Positions 1 through 7,537 of a stretch of 12,251 bases of DNA are shown here, piece by piece. The position numbers and the translations under genes were made by a program. Under the pieces are notes generated by a model. It saw only the letters and a program-made list of their open reading frames with translations, was not told the origin of the DNA and did no database searches. Source of the DNA: Halieaceae bacterium UBA4438 (GTDB lineage Bacteria; Pseudomonadota; Gammaproteobacteria; Pseudomonadales; Halieaceae). The stretch is taken from the NCBI GenBank assembly GCA_002390485.1, contig DGPO01000057.1:1-12251 (forward strand). The letters are read 5' to 3'. The stretch's first letter is position 1; each line of letters opens with the position of its first letter.

Positions 1-753
1 AGCGGCCTGAATGTACGTCTCACGCACTGTGTCGATGTTTGTAAATTCGCCCGCAACTTCAACGGTTAATGCGCTTTGCGGGGATGTCAGTTTGCCTGCG
101 GGTGTTCGAGAATCGGCCAGCGAAAGTGTTCGAGCAATATCGCTTGTGTCCAAGCCCAAGGTTGCGAGTGCAGTCGCGTCTACTTCAACGCTTATCTCCT
201 CATCAGGTAATCCGTAAAGCTTGACGCGGCGCGTCTGAGGAACGTTCTTAGCTGCATCTGCCAGTCTCAGGGCCTCACGCCTGAGCAGCGAGGGCGAGAG
301 GTCTATGCCAGGCTTACTGCTCACGGAGACTATTTTCACAAAATTGGTAAATAAGTCGTCATCGAAAACGGGTTCCGAGGCCCCCTCGGGCAGTGAAGCT
401 TTTACACGGTCGATCTTATTACTCAGCTCGGACCAGACTCGCTTGATGTCACTGCGCGATAAGTAATAATCCGCCTGAATCAAAATGCTCGATACGCCGG
501 TTACGGAAGTGGAGTCGACCTCTTTGATATCTGGATGCTCGCGCAATGCATCTTCTAAGGGCTTGGTCACGAGGCTTTCGATTCTTGCTGGACTGGCGCC
601 GGGGTAAAACGTCTGCACTGAGGCTACAAAGGGCGTAATCGATGGGTCTTCTTGACGTCCAAGACTGTTGTAAGAGGTAATGCCCACCACAATGGTTGAG
701 AGGACCATGAGTGCAAGATAACGGCCATTTTCGTAAAGTTTCGTTGCAATCAT
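1..753 (-). CDS. RND efflux pump, inner-membrane subunit (N-terminal part, runs off the left edge)
   Basis: This is an open reading frame of 251 codons with no stop before the window edge, so only the N-terminal part is present. The start is the ATG at 753-751, 4 bases after the stop of the adaptor gene. The protein begins with a short cytoplasmic end (MIATKLYENGR), then a hydrophobic helix at about residues 12-31, then the segment GRQEDPSITPF and a periplasmic stretch with YPGASPARIESLVTKPLEDA. This is the standard opening of AcrB/MdtB-type (HAE-1) RND transporters, where the first helix is followed by the porter domain. Such pumps run as trimers driven by the proton gradient and export drugs, dyes or lipophilic compounds through an adaptor and an outer-membrane channel. 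The rest of the gene, including the proton-relay helices, is outside the window. Family assignment is firm; substrate cannot be predicted. Confidence 0.93.
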   Translation of the reverse strand, partial: MIATKLYENGRYLALMVLSTIVVGITSYNSLGRQEDPSITPFVASVQTFYPGASPARIESLVTKPLEDALREHPDIKEVDSTSVTGVSSILIQADYYLSRSDIKRVWSELSNKIDRVKASLPEGASEPVFDDDLFTNFVKIVSVSSKPGIDLSPSLLRREALRLADAAKNVPQTRRVKLYGLPDEEISVEVDATALATLGLDTSDIARTLSLADSRTPAGKLTSPQSALTVEVAGEFTNIDTVRETYIQAA

Positions 754-757
754 CGTT

Positions 758-1882
758 TTAGTCTCGTACCCGAATGGACGGAATGGGTTCGACGGTCATG
801 CCCGGACTGAGTCGCTGCAATCCCGCGCTGACGACAAGGGCTTCATTAGCAAGCGTGCCTCGGACATAGGCATAGGCCTGGCTACTGTGCAGAACTTCGA
901 CACTCTCGCGCTGCAATTGGGCACTCTCCTTATTTCGTGCCGTTATCGTGAATACGGTCCACAAGCCGCGGTCACCCTCCAGTAGGGCGCTTAGAGGAAG
1001 CCACCCTCCCTGCGCGTAAACCTGTTCCGTCATGACTAACGTAACGGTTTGTCCCACTCGGGGTGAGACATCTGTCGGCAAGGTAAAAACGGCGAGGGTG
1101 GAGAGCGTTCGCGTGTCGATCGCGTCTCCTACAGTCCGCAGTATAGCGGGGACTCGCTCACCCTCGATTGAGACGCTGTAGGATTCCCCCACCACTAAGG
1201 TGTCTGCAAATTTTGGCGCTATTCCCACATGAACCTCGCGCGACCCCACGGAGACGAGCCTGAGGACTGCATTGTTGGGAGAAACAACGGTACCGGGCTC
1301 GAGCAGTCGTTCAGCGACTACGGCGTTGAACGGCGCGACTAAGGTCGACTTGTCAATAATGATTGATGCATTCGACACGTTGGCTTCAGTGGTCTGCAGT
1401 CGCGCTTGGAGTGCCGCTGTCGTCAGATTTGCATCATCTTGGTCAGCCTTTGAGGCAAGTCCTTGATTGACTAGACGCTCTGTTCGTTCGCGATTGAGTG
1501 TTGCTAGTTTGAGTTGCGCTTGAACTTCGCTTCGTTGTGCTTGAGCCAACCGAAGCGCGGCCTGTTGCTGCTCGGTGTCAAGTTGTCCTAGGGGTTGTCC
1601 GCGGCTGACGTAGTCGCCTTCTCGGACTGTGACTGCATCAAGACGTCCTGCAACTTCAAAGCCCAACAGACTGTCCGAGGACGCTTGAACAGATCCAAGA
1701 AATTGAATTTCGGTCTCGTAACCCGTTTCAAGCGTAAACGGCGTGACCGAGACGGGGAGTGGCTGAGTCTCCGTTGCAATTGTGGGCCTTACGTTGGCCT
1801 TTATCGCGCCGGAGCCAAACAGTATTATCCCAAGCGCGACGGTTGCGCTGATTAACGTCGTAAAGAGGAATTTTGGTGACAT
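758..1882 (-). CDS. RND efflux periplasmic adaptor subunit (HlyD/AcrA family)
   Basis: This 374-residue membrane fusion protein would bridge the RND pump encoded just downstream to an outer-membrane channel. An N-terminal hydrophobic segment (about residues 5-25) acts as a signal peptide or membrane anchor. No lipobox cysteine is visible. The first biotinyl-lipoyl half is at about 74-101 (FEVAGRLDAVTVREGDYVSR). An alpha-helical hairpin rich in Gln, Ala, Leu and Arg spans about 104-172, and the second lipoyl half is at about 178-210 (STLVAPFNAVVAERLLEPG). Beta-barrel and membrane-proximal domains follow. The length is typical. The ATG at 1882 has GGAG 6 bases upstream (minus-strand reading, 1892-1889). 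The order adaptor then pump with a 4-base gap indicates one operon. No TolC-like gene and no regulator are in the window. Tandem dyads just upstream suggest repression. Confidence 0.93.
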   Translation of the reverse strand: MSPKFLFTTLISATVALGIILFGSGAIKANVRPTIATETQPLPVSVTPFTLETGYETEIQFLGSVQASSDSLLGFEVAGRLDAVTVREGDYVSRGQPLGQLDTEQQQAALRLAQAQRSEVQAQLKLATLNRERTERLVNQGLASKADQDDANLTTAALQARLQTTEANVSNASIIIDKSTLVAPFNAVVAERLLEPGTVVSPNNAVLRLVSVGSREVHVGIAPKFADTLVVGESYSVSIEGERVPAILRTVGDAIDTRTLSTLAVFTLPTDVSPRVGQTVTLVMTEQVYAQGGWLPLSALLEGDRGLWTVFTITARNKESAQLQRESVEVLHSSQAYAYVRGTLANEALVVSAGLQRLSPGMTVEPIPSIRVRD

Positions 1883-1897
1883 TGACCGCTCCGAGGC

Positions 1898-1939
1898 ATG
1901 TTAAGAGGATTAACATTAGTATGTTACGCGTATTAACAT
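1898..1939 (-). promoter_or_regulatory. Tandem 19-bp dyads, probable repressor operators of the efflux operon
   Basis: Two copies of ATGTTA-N7-TAACAT lie at 1898-1916 and 1921-1939, with centres 23 bp apart. Both have perfect 6-bp half-sites and the same 7-bp spacing, while the spacer bases differ, so selection appears to act on the half-sites. They end 15 bp before the adaptor start codon and overlap the best -10 candidate. TetR/AcrR-type and related dimeric repressors commonly bind dyads of this size in front of RND operons. The regulator itself is not in the window, so the family of the binding protein is inference. Confidence 0.6.
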
Positions 1940-1950
1940 TCTAAAGTAAA
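1921..1950 (-). promoter_or_regulatory. Candidate promoter of the efflux operon
   Basis: On the minus strand, TTTACT (1950-1945) and TAACAT (1926-1921) are 18 bp apart, giving a partial sigma-70-like -35/-10 pair. The -10 element is also a half-site of one dyad. Transcription would start near 1914, inside the second dyad, leaving a leader of about 30 nt. Consensus matches are modest; the position relative to the dyads is the main support. Confidence 0.35.
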
Positions 1951-1994
1951 CGTAGTACGTCGGTCCCGAAGGGGCAGATTAGATTCTTTTTTCC

Positions 1995-2023
1995 TTGCGT
2001 GTGTGAACCGATTTAGCCACAAT
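1995..2023 (+). promoter_or_regulatory. Possible promoter for the SRP RNA gene
   Basis: TTGCGT (1995-2000) and CACAAT (2018-2023) are 17 bp apart. A start near 2030 would give a 5' leader of roughly 20 nt before the mature RNA. That fits the known processing of enterobacterial 4.5S RNA by RNase P. The match to consensus is partial, so this is only a candidate. Confidence 0.2.
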
Positions 2024-2051
2024 TTCGCCGCTCTCCTCTGTGGGAGCTTTG

Positions 2052-2164
2052 TGGTGGCTCGGACGGTCCCCTCGCAGCGATAGATAGTGAACTCCGCCAG
2101 GCCCGGAAGGGAGCAACGGTAGTTATCGACTCGGGTGCCGAGGTGCGGCTGTCCGGGGCACCTC
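2052..2164 (+). ncRNA. ffs: 4.5S signal recognition particle RNA (bacterial small SRP RNA)
   Basis: The RNA scaffolds Ffh for co-translational targeting of membrane proteins. The diagnostic domain IV tip is present: CAGG (2098-2101), CCC, the GGAA tetraloop (2105-2108), GGG, then AGCA (2112-2115), which is the Ffh-binding symmetric loop. The ends pair into a long helix: GGTG at 2053-2056 pairs with CACC at 2159-2162, and CGGAC at 2060-2064 is matched by GTCCG at 2151-2155. The total of about 110 nt matches the 114-nt E. coli RNA. The closing pair next to the symmetric loop would be C-A where E. coli has U-G. The exact ends are estimated from pairing. There is no strong T-tract after it, only ATTTT, so read-through into dnaX is possible. 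Confidence 0.9.
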
Positions 2165-2363
2165 CATTTTAACCGCGGGCTTGAGACGCGTTCGGCACGA
2201 CTGCACTCCAATGACATTTCCTCGCCAACCCCCGCGATCATCGCCGTTAAACTTGTGTAGAATGTAGCGCTGTGTCCAGAGCGTCGGTGTTAACAGTGTC
2301 AATCGGAATTTACAGTCTGTCCCATGCCGGCTGCGCCGCTGGCCCAATCGGGGATCTGTAGCG
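2165..2363 (+). other. Intergenic region between the SRP RNA gene and dnaX
   Basis: About 200 bases without a supported gene. Together with the regulatory zone and the SRP RNA it forms the 481-bp stretch between the efflux operon and dnaX. A TAGAAT hexamer at 2258-2263 could be a -10 element for dnaX, but no good -35 lies 16-18 bp upstream. An 8-bp palindrome TGTTAACA occurs at 2288-2295. A GGGGA stretch about 10 bases before the dnaX ATG may serve as ribosome binding site. Nothing else is seen. Confidence 0.4.
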
Positions 2364-4172
2364 ATGGGTTATCAAGTACTAGCGCGAAAGTGGCGCCCGT
2401 CTTCTTTCTCAGAAATGGTGGGGCAAGAGCACGTTGTTCGTGCGCTGACGACTGCACTGGAGTCTGAGCGGCTGCACCACGCCTACTTGTTTACCGGCAC
2501 TCGAGGGGTGGGAAAAACAACGTTAGCGCGCCTAATAGCGAAAAGTCTTAACTGCGATACTGGCGTTACGTCAATGCCCTGCGGCGTTTGTGCCAGCTGT
2601 GTTGAGATTGCTGAAGGCCGAAGCGTTGACGTGCTTGAAGTCGACGCGGCGTCGAGAACTAAGGTCGAGGATACGCGCGAACTTCTGGACAATGTCCAGT
2701 ATGCGCCGACACGCTCGCGTTTTAAGATCTACTTAATCGATGAAGTTCACATGCTCTCGAACCACAGCTTCAATGCGCTGCTCAAAACACTCGAAGAGCC
2801 GCCAGAGCACGTTAAATTCATACTGGCTACAACGGACCCACAAAAGTTGCCGGCGACGGTCTTGTCGCGCTGTTTACAATTTAATCTCAAAAACATGGTG
2901 CCCGAGCAAATTGTCGGGCACCTGAAGCATGTCCTCAGTGAAGAGAGTGTGCCGTTTGATAACGAGTCACTTGCCTTGCTTGCGCGCGGTGCCGAGGGCT
3001 CGATGCGCGATGCACTGTCGCTGTCTGATCAGGCGATTGCTCATGGTTCCGGAAAGCTAGAGTCAGACGACGTCCGTCAAATGCTCGGGACGGTGTCGAG
3101 AACTAAAGTGTTGGATTTGCTCGATGCGCTGATTGCAGATGACGCTCGGCAAGCGCTTACGGTGCTCGACGCTATTGCGAGCCATTCGCCGGATTACAGC
3201 GGGACATTGGATGAACTCGCGTCGGTGCTGCATCAGATCGCTCTCGCGCAAGCCGTTCCGGGATCAATCGATACGACGCAGCCTGAATTTACACGTTTAG
3301 AATCGCTCGCGGCAGCGCTGACGCCGGACGTCGCGCACCTCTGGTGGCAAATGTCCGTGGCCGCTAAAAAAGAGTTGGTGCTCGCCTCAGATCCCCGAAG
3401 CGGTCTGGACATGGCCGTTCTGCGATTGTTGGCGTTCAAGCCCGGGATCATTTTAGCGCAGTCGCACGAGGCACCCCCGGCAAAAAAGTCTGAGCCACCG
3501 GCGGCGCCGGTGGCTGCATCGGCGCAGATCAATACGGTCGTCCAAGCTTCACCCGCATCACCGTTACCCCACACGACTCCACAAGGCACGGCAGTGCAGG
3601 AGCTGGTGCCTGCCGAAATAGAGCCCCGGCCCAAGCGGCCGGCAATTCACACGGCTGTTATTGACGAGCCCGCCGTTATGACACCGGCTGCGGGTGTTAA
3701 CGAGCAGGGTCTGGTCGAACCGGTTGATGTCGTTAGTGGCGATGTGCCTACACAGTCCAAAGTCGCTGAAGAGGATTTGCCAACCCATGGTTCATGGCCT
3801 GACTTTTTTGAAGGGCTGGGACTCAAAGGGGTGATACACACGGTCGCATCGCATTTCGAATTGGTCGAGACGTACGAGCGAACCCTTCGTTTTCAGATCG
3901 CATCGACAAATGCGGCACTTTTTAATGAGCGTCATCAAGCGGGATTGGCCAGTGCGATTGAGCAGGTCCTCGAGGCACCCGTAACCGTAATGGTCGCGGT
4001 GGGTGACACGTCTGATAATACACCTGCACGCCAACGCGAAATCTTTGAACGACGGCGAGTTGACGCGGCGACGGACGCGCTAGAAAAAGATGACTGCCTC
4101 AACGCACTGGTGACTGACTTCGATGCGGCTATTGTCCCAAGTTCTATTCGACCACCTTTGACGGAGCTCTAA
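2364..4172 (+). CDS. dnaX: DNA polymerase III subunits tau and gamma (clamp loader ATPase)
   Basis: DnaX is the motor of the clamp loader that places the beta clamp on primed DNA. Tau also tethers polymerase cores and the DnaB helicase. The 602-residue product opens with [15 protein letters not shown], as in E. coli ([12 protein letters not shown]). Walker A GTRGVGKT is at 45-52. The zinc cysteines are C64, C73, C76 and C79. Walker B LIDEVH is near 124-129, sensor 1 ATTD at 155-158, and the SRC arginine finger at 168-170. The sensor 2 segment [12 protein letters not shown] and the collar domain follow, to about residue 365. A Pro/Ala-rich linker with low conservation precedes the C-terminal tau-specific domain, which starts near residue 475. 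E. coli tau is 643 residues; the difference lies mostly in the linker. A -1 frameshift cassette at codons 373-375 predicts a 376-residue gamma form. Confidence 0.98.
   Translation: MGYQVLARKWRPSSFSEMVGQEHVVRALTTALESERLHHAYLFTGTRGVGKTTLARLIAKSLNCDTGVTSMPCGVCASCVEIAEGRSVDVLEVDAASRTKVEDTRELLDNVQYAPTRSRFKIYLIDEVHMLSNHSFNALLKTLEEPPEHVKFILATTDPQKLPATVLSRCLQFNLKNMVPEQIVGHLKHVLSEESVPFDNESLALLARGAEGSMRDALSLSDQAIAHGSGKLESDDVRQMLGTVSRTKVLDLLDALIADDARQALTVLDAIASHSPDYSGTLDELASVLHQIALAQAVPGSIDTTQPEFTRLESLAAALTPDVAHLWWQMSVAAKKELVLASDPRSGLDMAVLRLLAFKPGIILAQSHEAPPAKKSEPPAAPVAASAQINTVVQASPASPLPHTTPQGTAVQELVPAEIEPRPKRPAIHTAVIDEPAVMTPAAGVNEQGLVEPVDVVSGDVPTQSKVAEEDLPTHGSWPDFFEGLGLKGVIHTVASHFELVETYERTLRFQIASTNAALFNERHQAGLASAIEQVLEAPVTVMVAVGDTSDNTPARQREIFERRRVDAATDALEKDDCLNALVTDFDAAIVPSSIRPPLTEL
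3468..3515 (+). promoter_or_regulatory. Programmed -1 ribosomal frameshift cassette in dnaX (gamma subunit production)
   Basis: Three elements known from E. coli dnaX are all present. The slippery heptamer A AAA AAG lies at 3482-3488 in the required phase: codons GCA, AAA, AAG at residues 373-375. A perfect 10-bp stem (3493-3502 with 3506-3515, loop of 3 nt) begins 4 nt after the heptamer. A Shine-Dalgarno-like GAGG at 3468-3471 is 10 nt upstream, where E. coli has its stimulatory AGGGAG. After a -1 slip the next codons are GTC and TGA, so gamma would end Lys-Lys-Val at 376 residues, just after the clamp-loader domains. In E. coli gamma likewise ends one codon after the slip. Function is inferred by this point-by-point match. 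Confidence 0.88.
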
Positions 4173-4176
4173 CGTT

Positions 4177-4782
4177 ATGAAGTTAAGCCCTGCCATTCAA
4201 GACCTGATTGAGGCACTTCGCCATTTGCCCGGTGTGGGTCCTAAGTCCGCACAGCGTATGACGCTTCATTTGTTAGAGCGTGACAGAGAGGCCGCGCAGA
4301 TTTTAGGCGATGCGTTAGTCAACGCACTGACCAAAGTGGGACGCTGCCAGCGGTGCCGTAATTTTACAGAACTGAGCGTTTGCGAGCTGTGCGGTGATCC
4401 CAAACGTGACGATACGCTTCTGTGCGTGGTCGAGGCACCGGCAGACGTATTGGCCATAGAGCAGACCGGAAGTTACCGGGGACTGTATTTCGTGTTAATG
4501 GGTCACTTGTCACCGCTGGACGGAATCGGCCCGAAGCAGCTTGGCCTGGACAGTCTAGATCTTTTGCTGGCTCCGGCGTCGATCGCAGAGGTTATTTTGG
4601 CGACGAATCCGACGGTAGAGGGTGAGGCGACCGGCCACTATATCGCCGAAATTGCGTCGCGGTACGCTATTACAGTGACTCGAATTGCGCATGGTGTACC
4701 CCTGGGAGGCGAACTTGAGTTTATCGATCCCACAACACTTGCTCATGCTCTGGGGGGTAGAAAAGTGGTGGGTGGCGCATGA
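4177..4782 (+). CDS. recR: Recombination mediator protein RecR
   Basis: RecR works with RecO (and RecF) to load RecA on SSB-coated single-stranded DNA during gap repair. The 201-residue length is standard. The N-terminal helix-hairpin-helix is at 17-27 ([11 protein letters not shown]). The four-cysteine zinc finger is C57, C60, C69 and C72 (CQRC...CELC). The Toprim domain begins at about 80 with [10 protein letters not shown] (E86) and continues through SPLDGIGP and [10 protein letters not shown]. The C-terminal [13 protein letters not shown] segment is near 172-184. The start ATG is 4 bases after the dnaX stop, with GGAG at 4163-4166 inside the end of dnaX, so the two genes are likely translated from one message. 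The usual ybaB/ebfC gene between dnaX and recR is missing. The recR stop overlaps the rnd start. Confidence 0.98.
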   Translation: MKLSPAIQDLIEALRHLPGVGPKSAQRMTLHLLERDREAAQILGDALVNALTKVGRCQRCRNFTELSVCELCGDPKRDDTLLCVVEAPADVLAIEQTGSYRGLYFVLMGHLSPLDGIGPKQLGLDSLDLLLAPASIAEVILATNPTVEGEATGHYIAEIASRYAITVTRIAHGVPLGGELEFIDPTTLAHALGGRKVVGGA

Positions 4783-5894
4783 TTTACGAGTTAGTCGAAA
4801 GCGATACGCGCCTTGAGCAGCTCTTAGAGCTGCACCAGCAAGACCCGTTCGTCGCGATCGATACTGAGTTTAGGCGACGTGACACGTTTTATCCGCAAGT
4901 GGCGCTCCTGCAGCTCTGTTGGGATAAAACGGCCTACCTGGTCGACCCACTGAAGATTTCATCGACCGCGGCTTTGTCACAATTATTTTCAAATTCAGCG
5001 GTCGTGAAGCTCTTACACAGTCCGAGTGAGGACTTAGAAGTGTTTCAGCATTGGTTGGGTGTCGTGCCGACGCCGTTGTTTGACACGCAGCGGGCTTTGG
5101 CCCTGTTAGGGCACGGGTTTGGTCTGGGTTATCGCGCGATGGTTGACGTGTTTACTGGGGACGTGATCTCCAAGGCTGAGACAACGTCCGACTGGCTCAA
5201 ACGACCCCTGTCTGACCGTCAACTGCACTACGCGGCGATGGACGTCACTTACTTGCGACGTATTGGCCAGACACTGCACGAAAAGTGTGTGAGCGACGGT
5301 CGCTTAGACTGGCTCCTTGAAGATACACAGGCGCTAAAAATTGGTGGGAGAGGCCCGTCTGCTAAGTTTAGGTCTGCCTGGAAGCTCAGTCCAAAAGAGC
5401 AGGGTGTGCTTCAAGCTCTCATTGAATGGCGTGAAGGTGAGGCGAGACGCTTAGATCGTCCGCGCAGCTGGATTCTGCCCGATGGCGTGATGACCCTCCT
5501 GGCTCGAAAAGCACCCATGCACATCGCTGCGTTAACGCAGATCGAAGGACTTCACGAGACGGTAATTCGTAAGCGAGGCACTGCAATATTGGGCGTCATT
5601 GAAAGTGCAGGTTCCTTGGCTCCGCCAGCGACAAATCTGTGGGAAGCTCCAGCAAAATCGCGCGAAAAAGAGTGGATGATCAAGCTCGGTTCTGTGGTCA
5701 AGGTACGAGCCGAGGTGTTGGGCGTGGCGCCCGAAATTTTATTGGCCAATAAAGATATAGAGCGGCTCGTACAGTGCTATTTCCAACAAAACCCGTTGCC
5801 TTCAGACCTATTAGGCTGGCGTTATGACGCTGTTGTTGAGGCGCTTTTAAACACGCTCTCCGAGTCGACGCCGCCGCTGCAAGTTCAACAGTAA
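4779..5894 (+). CDS. rnd: Ribonuclease D
   Basis: RNase D is a 3'-to-5' exoribonuclease that trims tRNA and other stable RNA 3' ends. The 371-residue protein has the DEDDy exonuclease domain in its first 170 residues. Exo I has D28 and E30 ([10 protein letters not shown]), Exo II has D85 ([10 protein letters not shown]), and Exo III has Y151 and D155 (YAAMDVTYL). All five catalytic residues are therefore present. An HRDC nucleic-acid-binding domain follows at about 207-280, starting with [15 protein letters not shown] and ending near ILGVI. A second HRDC-like region probably fills the C-terminus, as in E. coli RNase D (375 residues). The ATG overlaps the recR stop as ATGA, which suggests translational coupling. 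The adjacency of rnd to ycgL further on resembles the order I recall from Pseudomonas. Confidence 0.97.
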   Translation: MIYELVESDTRLEQLLELHQQDPFVAIDTEFRRRDTFYPQVALLQLCWDKTAYLVDPLKISSTAALSQLFSNSAVVKLLHSPSEDLEVFQHWLGVVPTPLFDTQRALALLGHGFGLGYRAMVDVFTGDVISKAETTSDWLKRPLSDRQLHYAAMDVTYLRRIGQTLHEKCVSDGRLDWLLEDTQALKIGGRGPSAKFRSAWKLSPKEQGVLQALIEWREGEARRLDRPRSWILPDGVMTLLARKAPMHIAALTQIEGLHETVIRKRGTAILGVIESAGSLAPPATNLWEAPAKSREKEWMIKLGSVVKVRAEVLGVAPEILLANKDIERLVQCYFQQNPLPSDLLGWRYDAVVEALLNTLSESTPPLQVQQ

Positions 5895-5903
5895 GCGCGG
5901 TCA

Positions 5904-7265
5904 GTGGAGCTCAAGCCGATTCACCTAAGTTACCGTCACTTACTCTCAATGGCGTGGCCGTTTATCGTGGCCAATGCGTCCGTACCCTTACTGGGTATTG
6001 TTGATACCGCGGTCATTGGAAATACAGGCTCGGTTGTCGACTTGGGAGCGATTGCCCTCGGTGCACTCATTTTTTCATTCGTTTACTGGAGCTTTGGCTT
6101 TTTGCGTATGGGCACCACGGGCTTTATTGCTCGGGCCGATGGCGCAGGTGACAAAACCGAGGTGCGCGCGATCTTCGGCCGGTCATGCCTTATCGCTGTC
6201 GCTGTCGGTTTGCTCTTGCTGATCTTGCAATGGCCTATTGGGCTTCTGAGTTTTCAGCTGTTATCGGGCGATGAGTCAGTGGAGGCGGTCGCGCAGTCTT
6301 ACTTTTATACCCGGATCTGGGGCGCTCCTGCGACCTTGATGATATTCGTGATCATGGGCGTTTGGATCGGTCTGGGGCAGGCGAGAGAACTGCTAAAGCT
6401 CCAGTTATTCCTCAATGGCTTAAACATGGTGCTCGATATTTTAGCCGCGGGGGTGCTTGGACTGGGCGCAGTGGGGATTGCAGGTGGGACTGTCGTGGCA
6501 GAGGTCATTACCTGCGGATTGGGTTTTTATCGACTAAAACGGTTCCTTGTGGAGAACCACGCTGTGGCGCCCGAGTGGCAGACGTTTTGGCCCCGGAAGC
6601 GGCTGAGGCAGTACTCACAACTGGTTGCTCTGTTAAGTGCAAACTCGGACATTATGGTGCGCACCTTACTACTGGTTTTTGCGTTTTCCTTTTTCACGAA
6701 TGAGGCGGCAAAATTTGGAGTCGTTGCCTTAGCTGCGACGCATATTGTTCTGCAAATTATGGCGTTCACGGCGTTCTTCTTGGATGGCTTCGCTTACGTT
6801 GCGGAGTCACTGTCGGGACGCAGTTATGGCGCGAAGGACAAAGCGACGTTTACCATGGTGTTACGTCGAACGACGTGGCTGGCCGCTATTGCCGCCATTG
6901 GATTGTCTGCTCTGGTACTGTTATCGGGAGAAGCCCTCATTCGCACACTCACAAACCTCGAAGAGGTCGTTGTCCTGTCAACGACACTGCTACCGGTTTG
7001 CGCAGCCTATGTACTGGCCTCGTTTCCTGCGTTTCAGTTGGATGGTCTTTTTATTGGGACATCGCGAACACGCGAAATGCGCAACGCATCGCTGGGCTCG
7101 ACGGTGATATTTCTGTGTGCAATCGCGTGGTTGGGTAGCTACTTTGGGCTCATAGGGTTGTGGTGGGCGATGGTTGTTTTTGTCCTCGTGCGAGCTGTAT
7201 CGCTTTGGCTTTATTTTCCAGCTGTTATGAAACATTTTACGAGTGAGGGGGAAAGGAAATTATGA
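5904..7265 (+). CDS. dinF: MATE family efflux transporter, DinF-like
   Basis: This is a polytopic inner-membrane protein of 453 residues with about 12 hydrophobic helices. It belongs to the multidrug and toxin extrusion family. The segment AWPFIVANASVPLLGIVDTA, followed by VIG, and then FLRMGTTGFIARADG are hallmarks of the DinF subgroup. D34 in the first helix lines up with the acidic residue proposed as the cation or proton site in DinF and archaeal MATE structures. Substrates are unknown; E. coli DinF has been linked to oxidative and bile-salt stress. The start is taken as GTG at 5904, 9 bases after the rnd stop. The ATG at 5949 would remove the N-terminal lead-in typical of the family. No good Shine-Dalgarno sequence precedes the GTG, so expression may depend on coupling to rnd. 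The stop overlaps the ycgL start (ATGA). Confidence 0.92.
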   Translation: MELKPIHLSYRHLLSMAWPFIVANASVPLLGIVDTAVIGNTGSVVDLGAIALGALIFSFVYWSFGFLRMGTTGFIARADGAGDKTEVRAIFGRSCLIAVAVGLLLLILQWPIGLLSFQLLSGDESVEAVAQSYFYTRIWGAPATLMIFVIMGVWIGLGQARELLKLQLFLNGLNMVLDILAAGVLGLGAVGIAGGTVVAEVITCGLGFYRLKRFLVENHAVAPEWQTFWPRKRLRQYSQLVALLSANSDIMVRTLLLVFAFSFFTNEAAKFGVVALAATHIVLQIMAFTAFFLDGFAYVAESLSGRSYGAKDKATFTMVLRRTTWLAAIAAIGLSALVLLSGEALIRTLTNLEEVVVLSTTLLPVCAAYVLASFPAFQLDGLFIGTSRTREMRNASLGSTVIFLCAIAWLGSYFGLIGLWWAMVVFVLVRAVSLWLYFPAVMKHFTSEGERKL

Positions 7266-7537
7266 GCGTTACCACGAACCGACCGATAACCGTTTTTGGG
7301 GCTGCTAGGAAAGCAGGCACCTATCTTTACATGCCCTCAGACATGCCCACTGACGAATTGCCAGAGGCATTACTGCAGTTGCTGGGTGAGTTAAGGGTGA
7401 TTTTAGAGATCGAGGTGTCGCCCGATAGGCAGTTGGCCCGCTGTACCGGCGCCGAAGTGCTCGAGGGGATATCTGATAAAGGGTATTATCTTCAAATACC
7501 GCCGTCTGAGTATACGCCCAATGATGACTCCCACTAG
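7262..7537 (+). CDS. ycgL: YcgL domain-containing protein
   Basis: A small soluble protein of 91 residues with the YcgL fold signature. It has a central TYLYMPSDM-like strand near the start (E. coli has TYLYVEKKDDF) and the ending KGYYLQIPPSEY (E. coli has QGYYLQLPPP). The biochemical role of this family is not established to my knowledge, so no function is assigned. It lies downstream of rnd, as I recall for Pseudomonas-type genomes, although here a MATE gene separates them. A strong purine-rich ribosome binding site (AGGA at 7254-7257) precedes the ATG. The ATG overlaps the MATE stop codon. The last 17 bases overlap the next gene, suggesting continued translational coupling. Confidence 0.9.
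   Translation: MSVTTNRPITVFGAARKAGTYLYMPSDMPTDELPEALLQLLGELRVILEIEVSPDRQLARCTGAEVLEGISDKGYYLQIPPSEYTPNDDSH

Noticed and set aside
1950..1960. Short palindrome ACGTA-G-TACGT next to the efflux promoter
   Set aside because: It is a single 11-bp palindrome with no second copy and no relation to the two dyads. It could be chance.
1967..1994. GTCCC-GAA-GGGGC stem followed at a distance by a T-run, resembling a terminator
   Set aside because: The T-run begins about a dozen bases after a 5-bp stem and there is no plus-strand gene upstream to terminate.
2288..2295. TGTTAACA palindrome upstream of dnaX, resembling the efflux dyad half-sites
   Set aside because: It is only 8 bp, lacks the 7-bp spacer seen in the two dyads and stands alone, so it is not counted as another operator.
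1933..2347. Minus-strand open frames of 74 and 102 codons upstream of dnaX
   Set aside because: They lie across the SRP RNA gene and the promoter region, and their translations are Arg/Cys-rich without domain character.
3366..3372. A second AAAAAAG run in dnaX, upstream of the proposed frameshift site
   Set aside because: The reading frame divides it as AAA AAA GAG, so it is not in the A_AAA_AAG phase needed for tandem -1 slippage, and no hairpin follows at the right distance.
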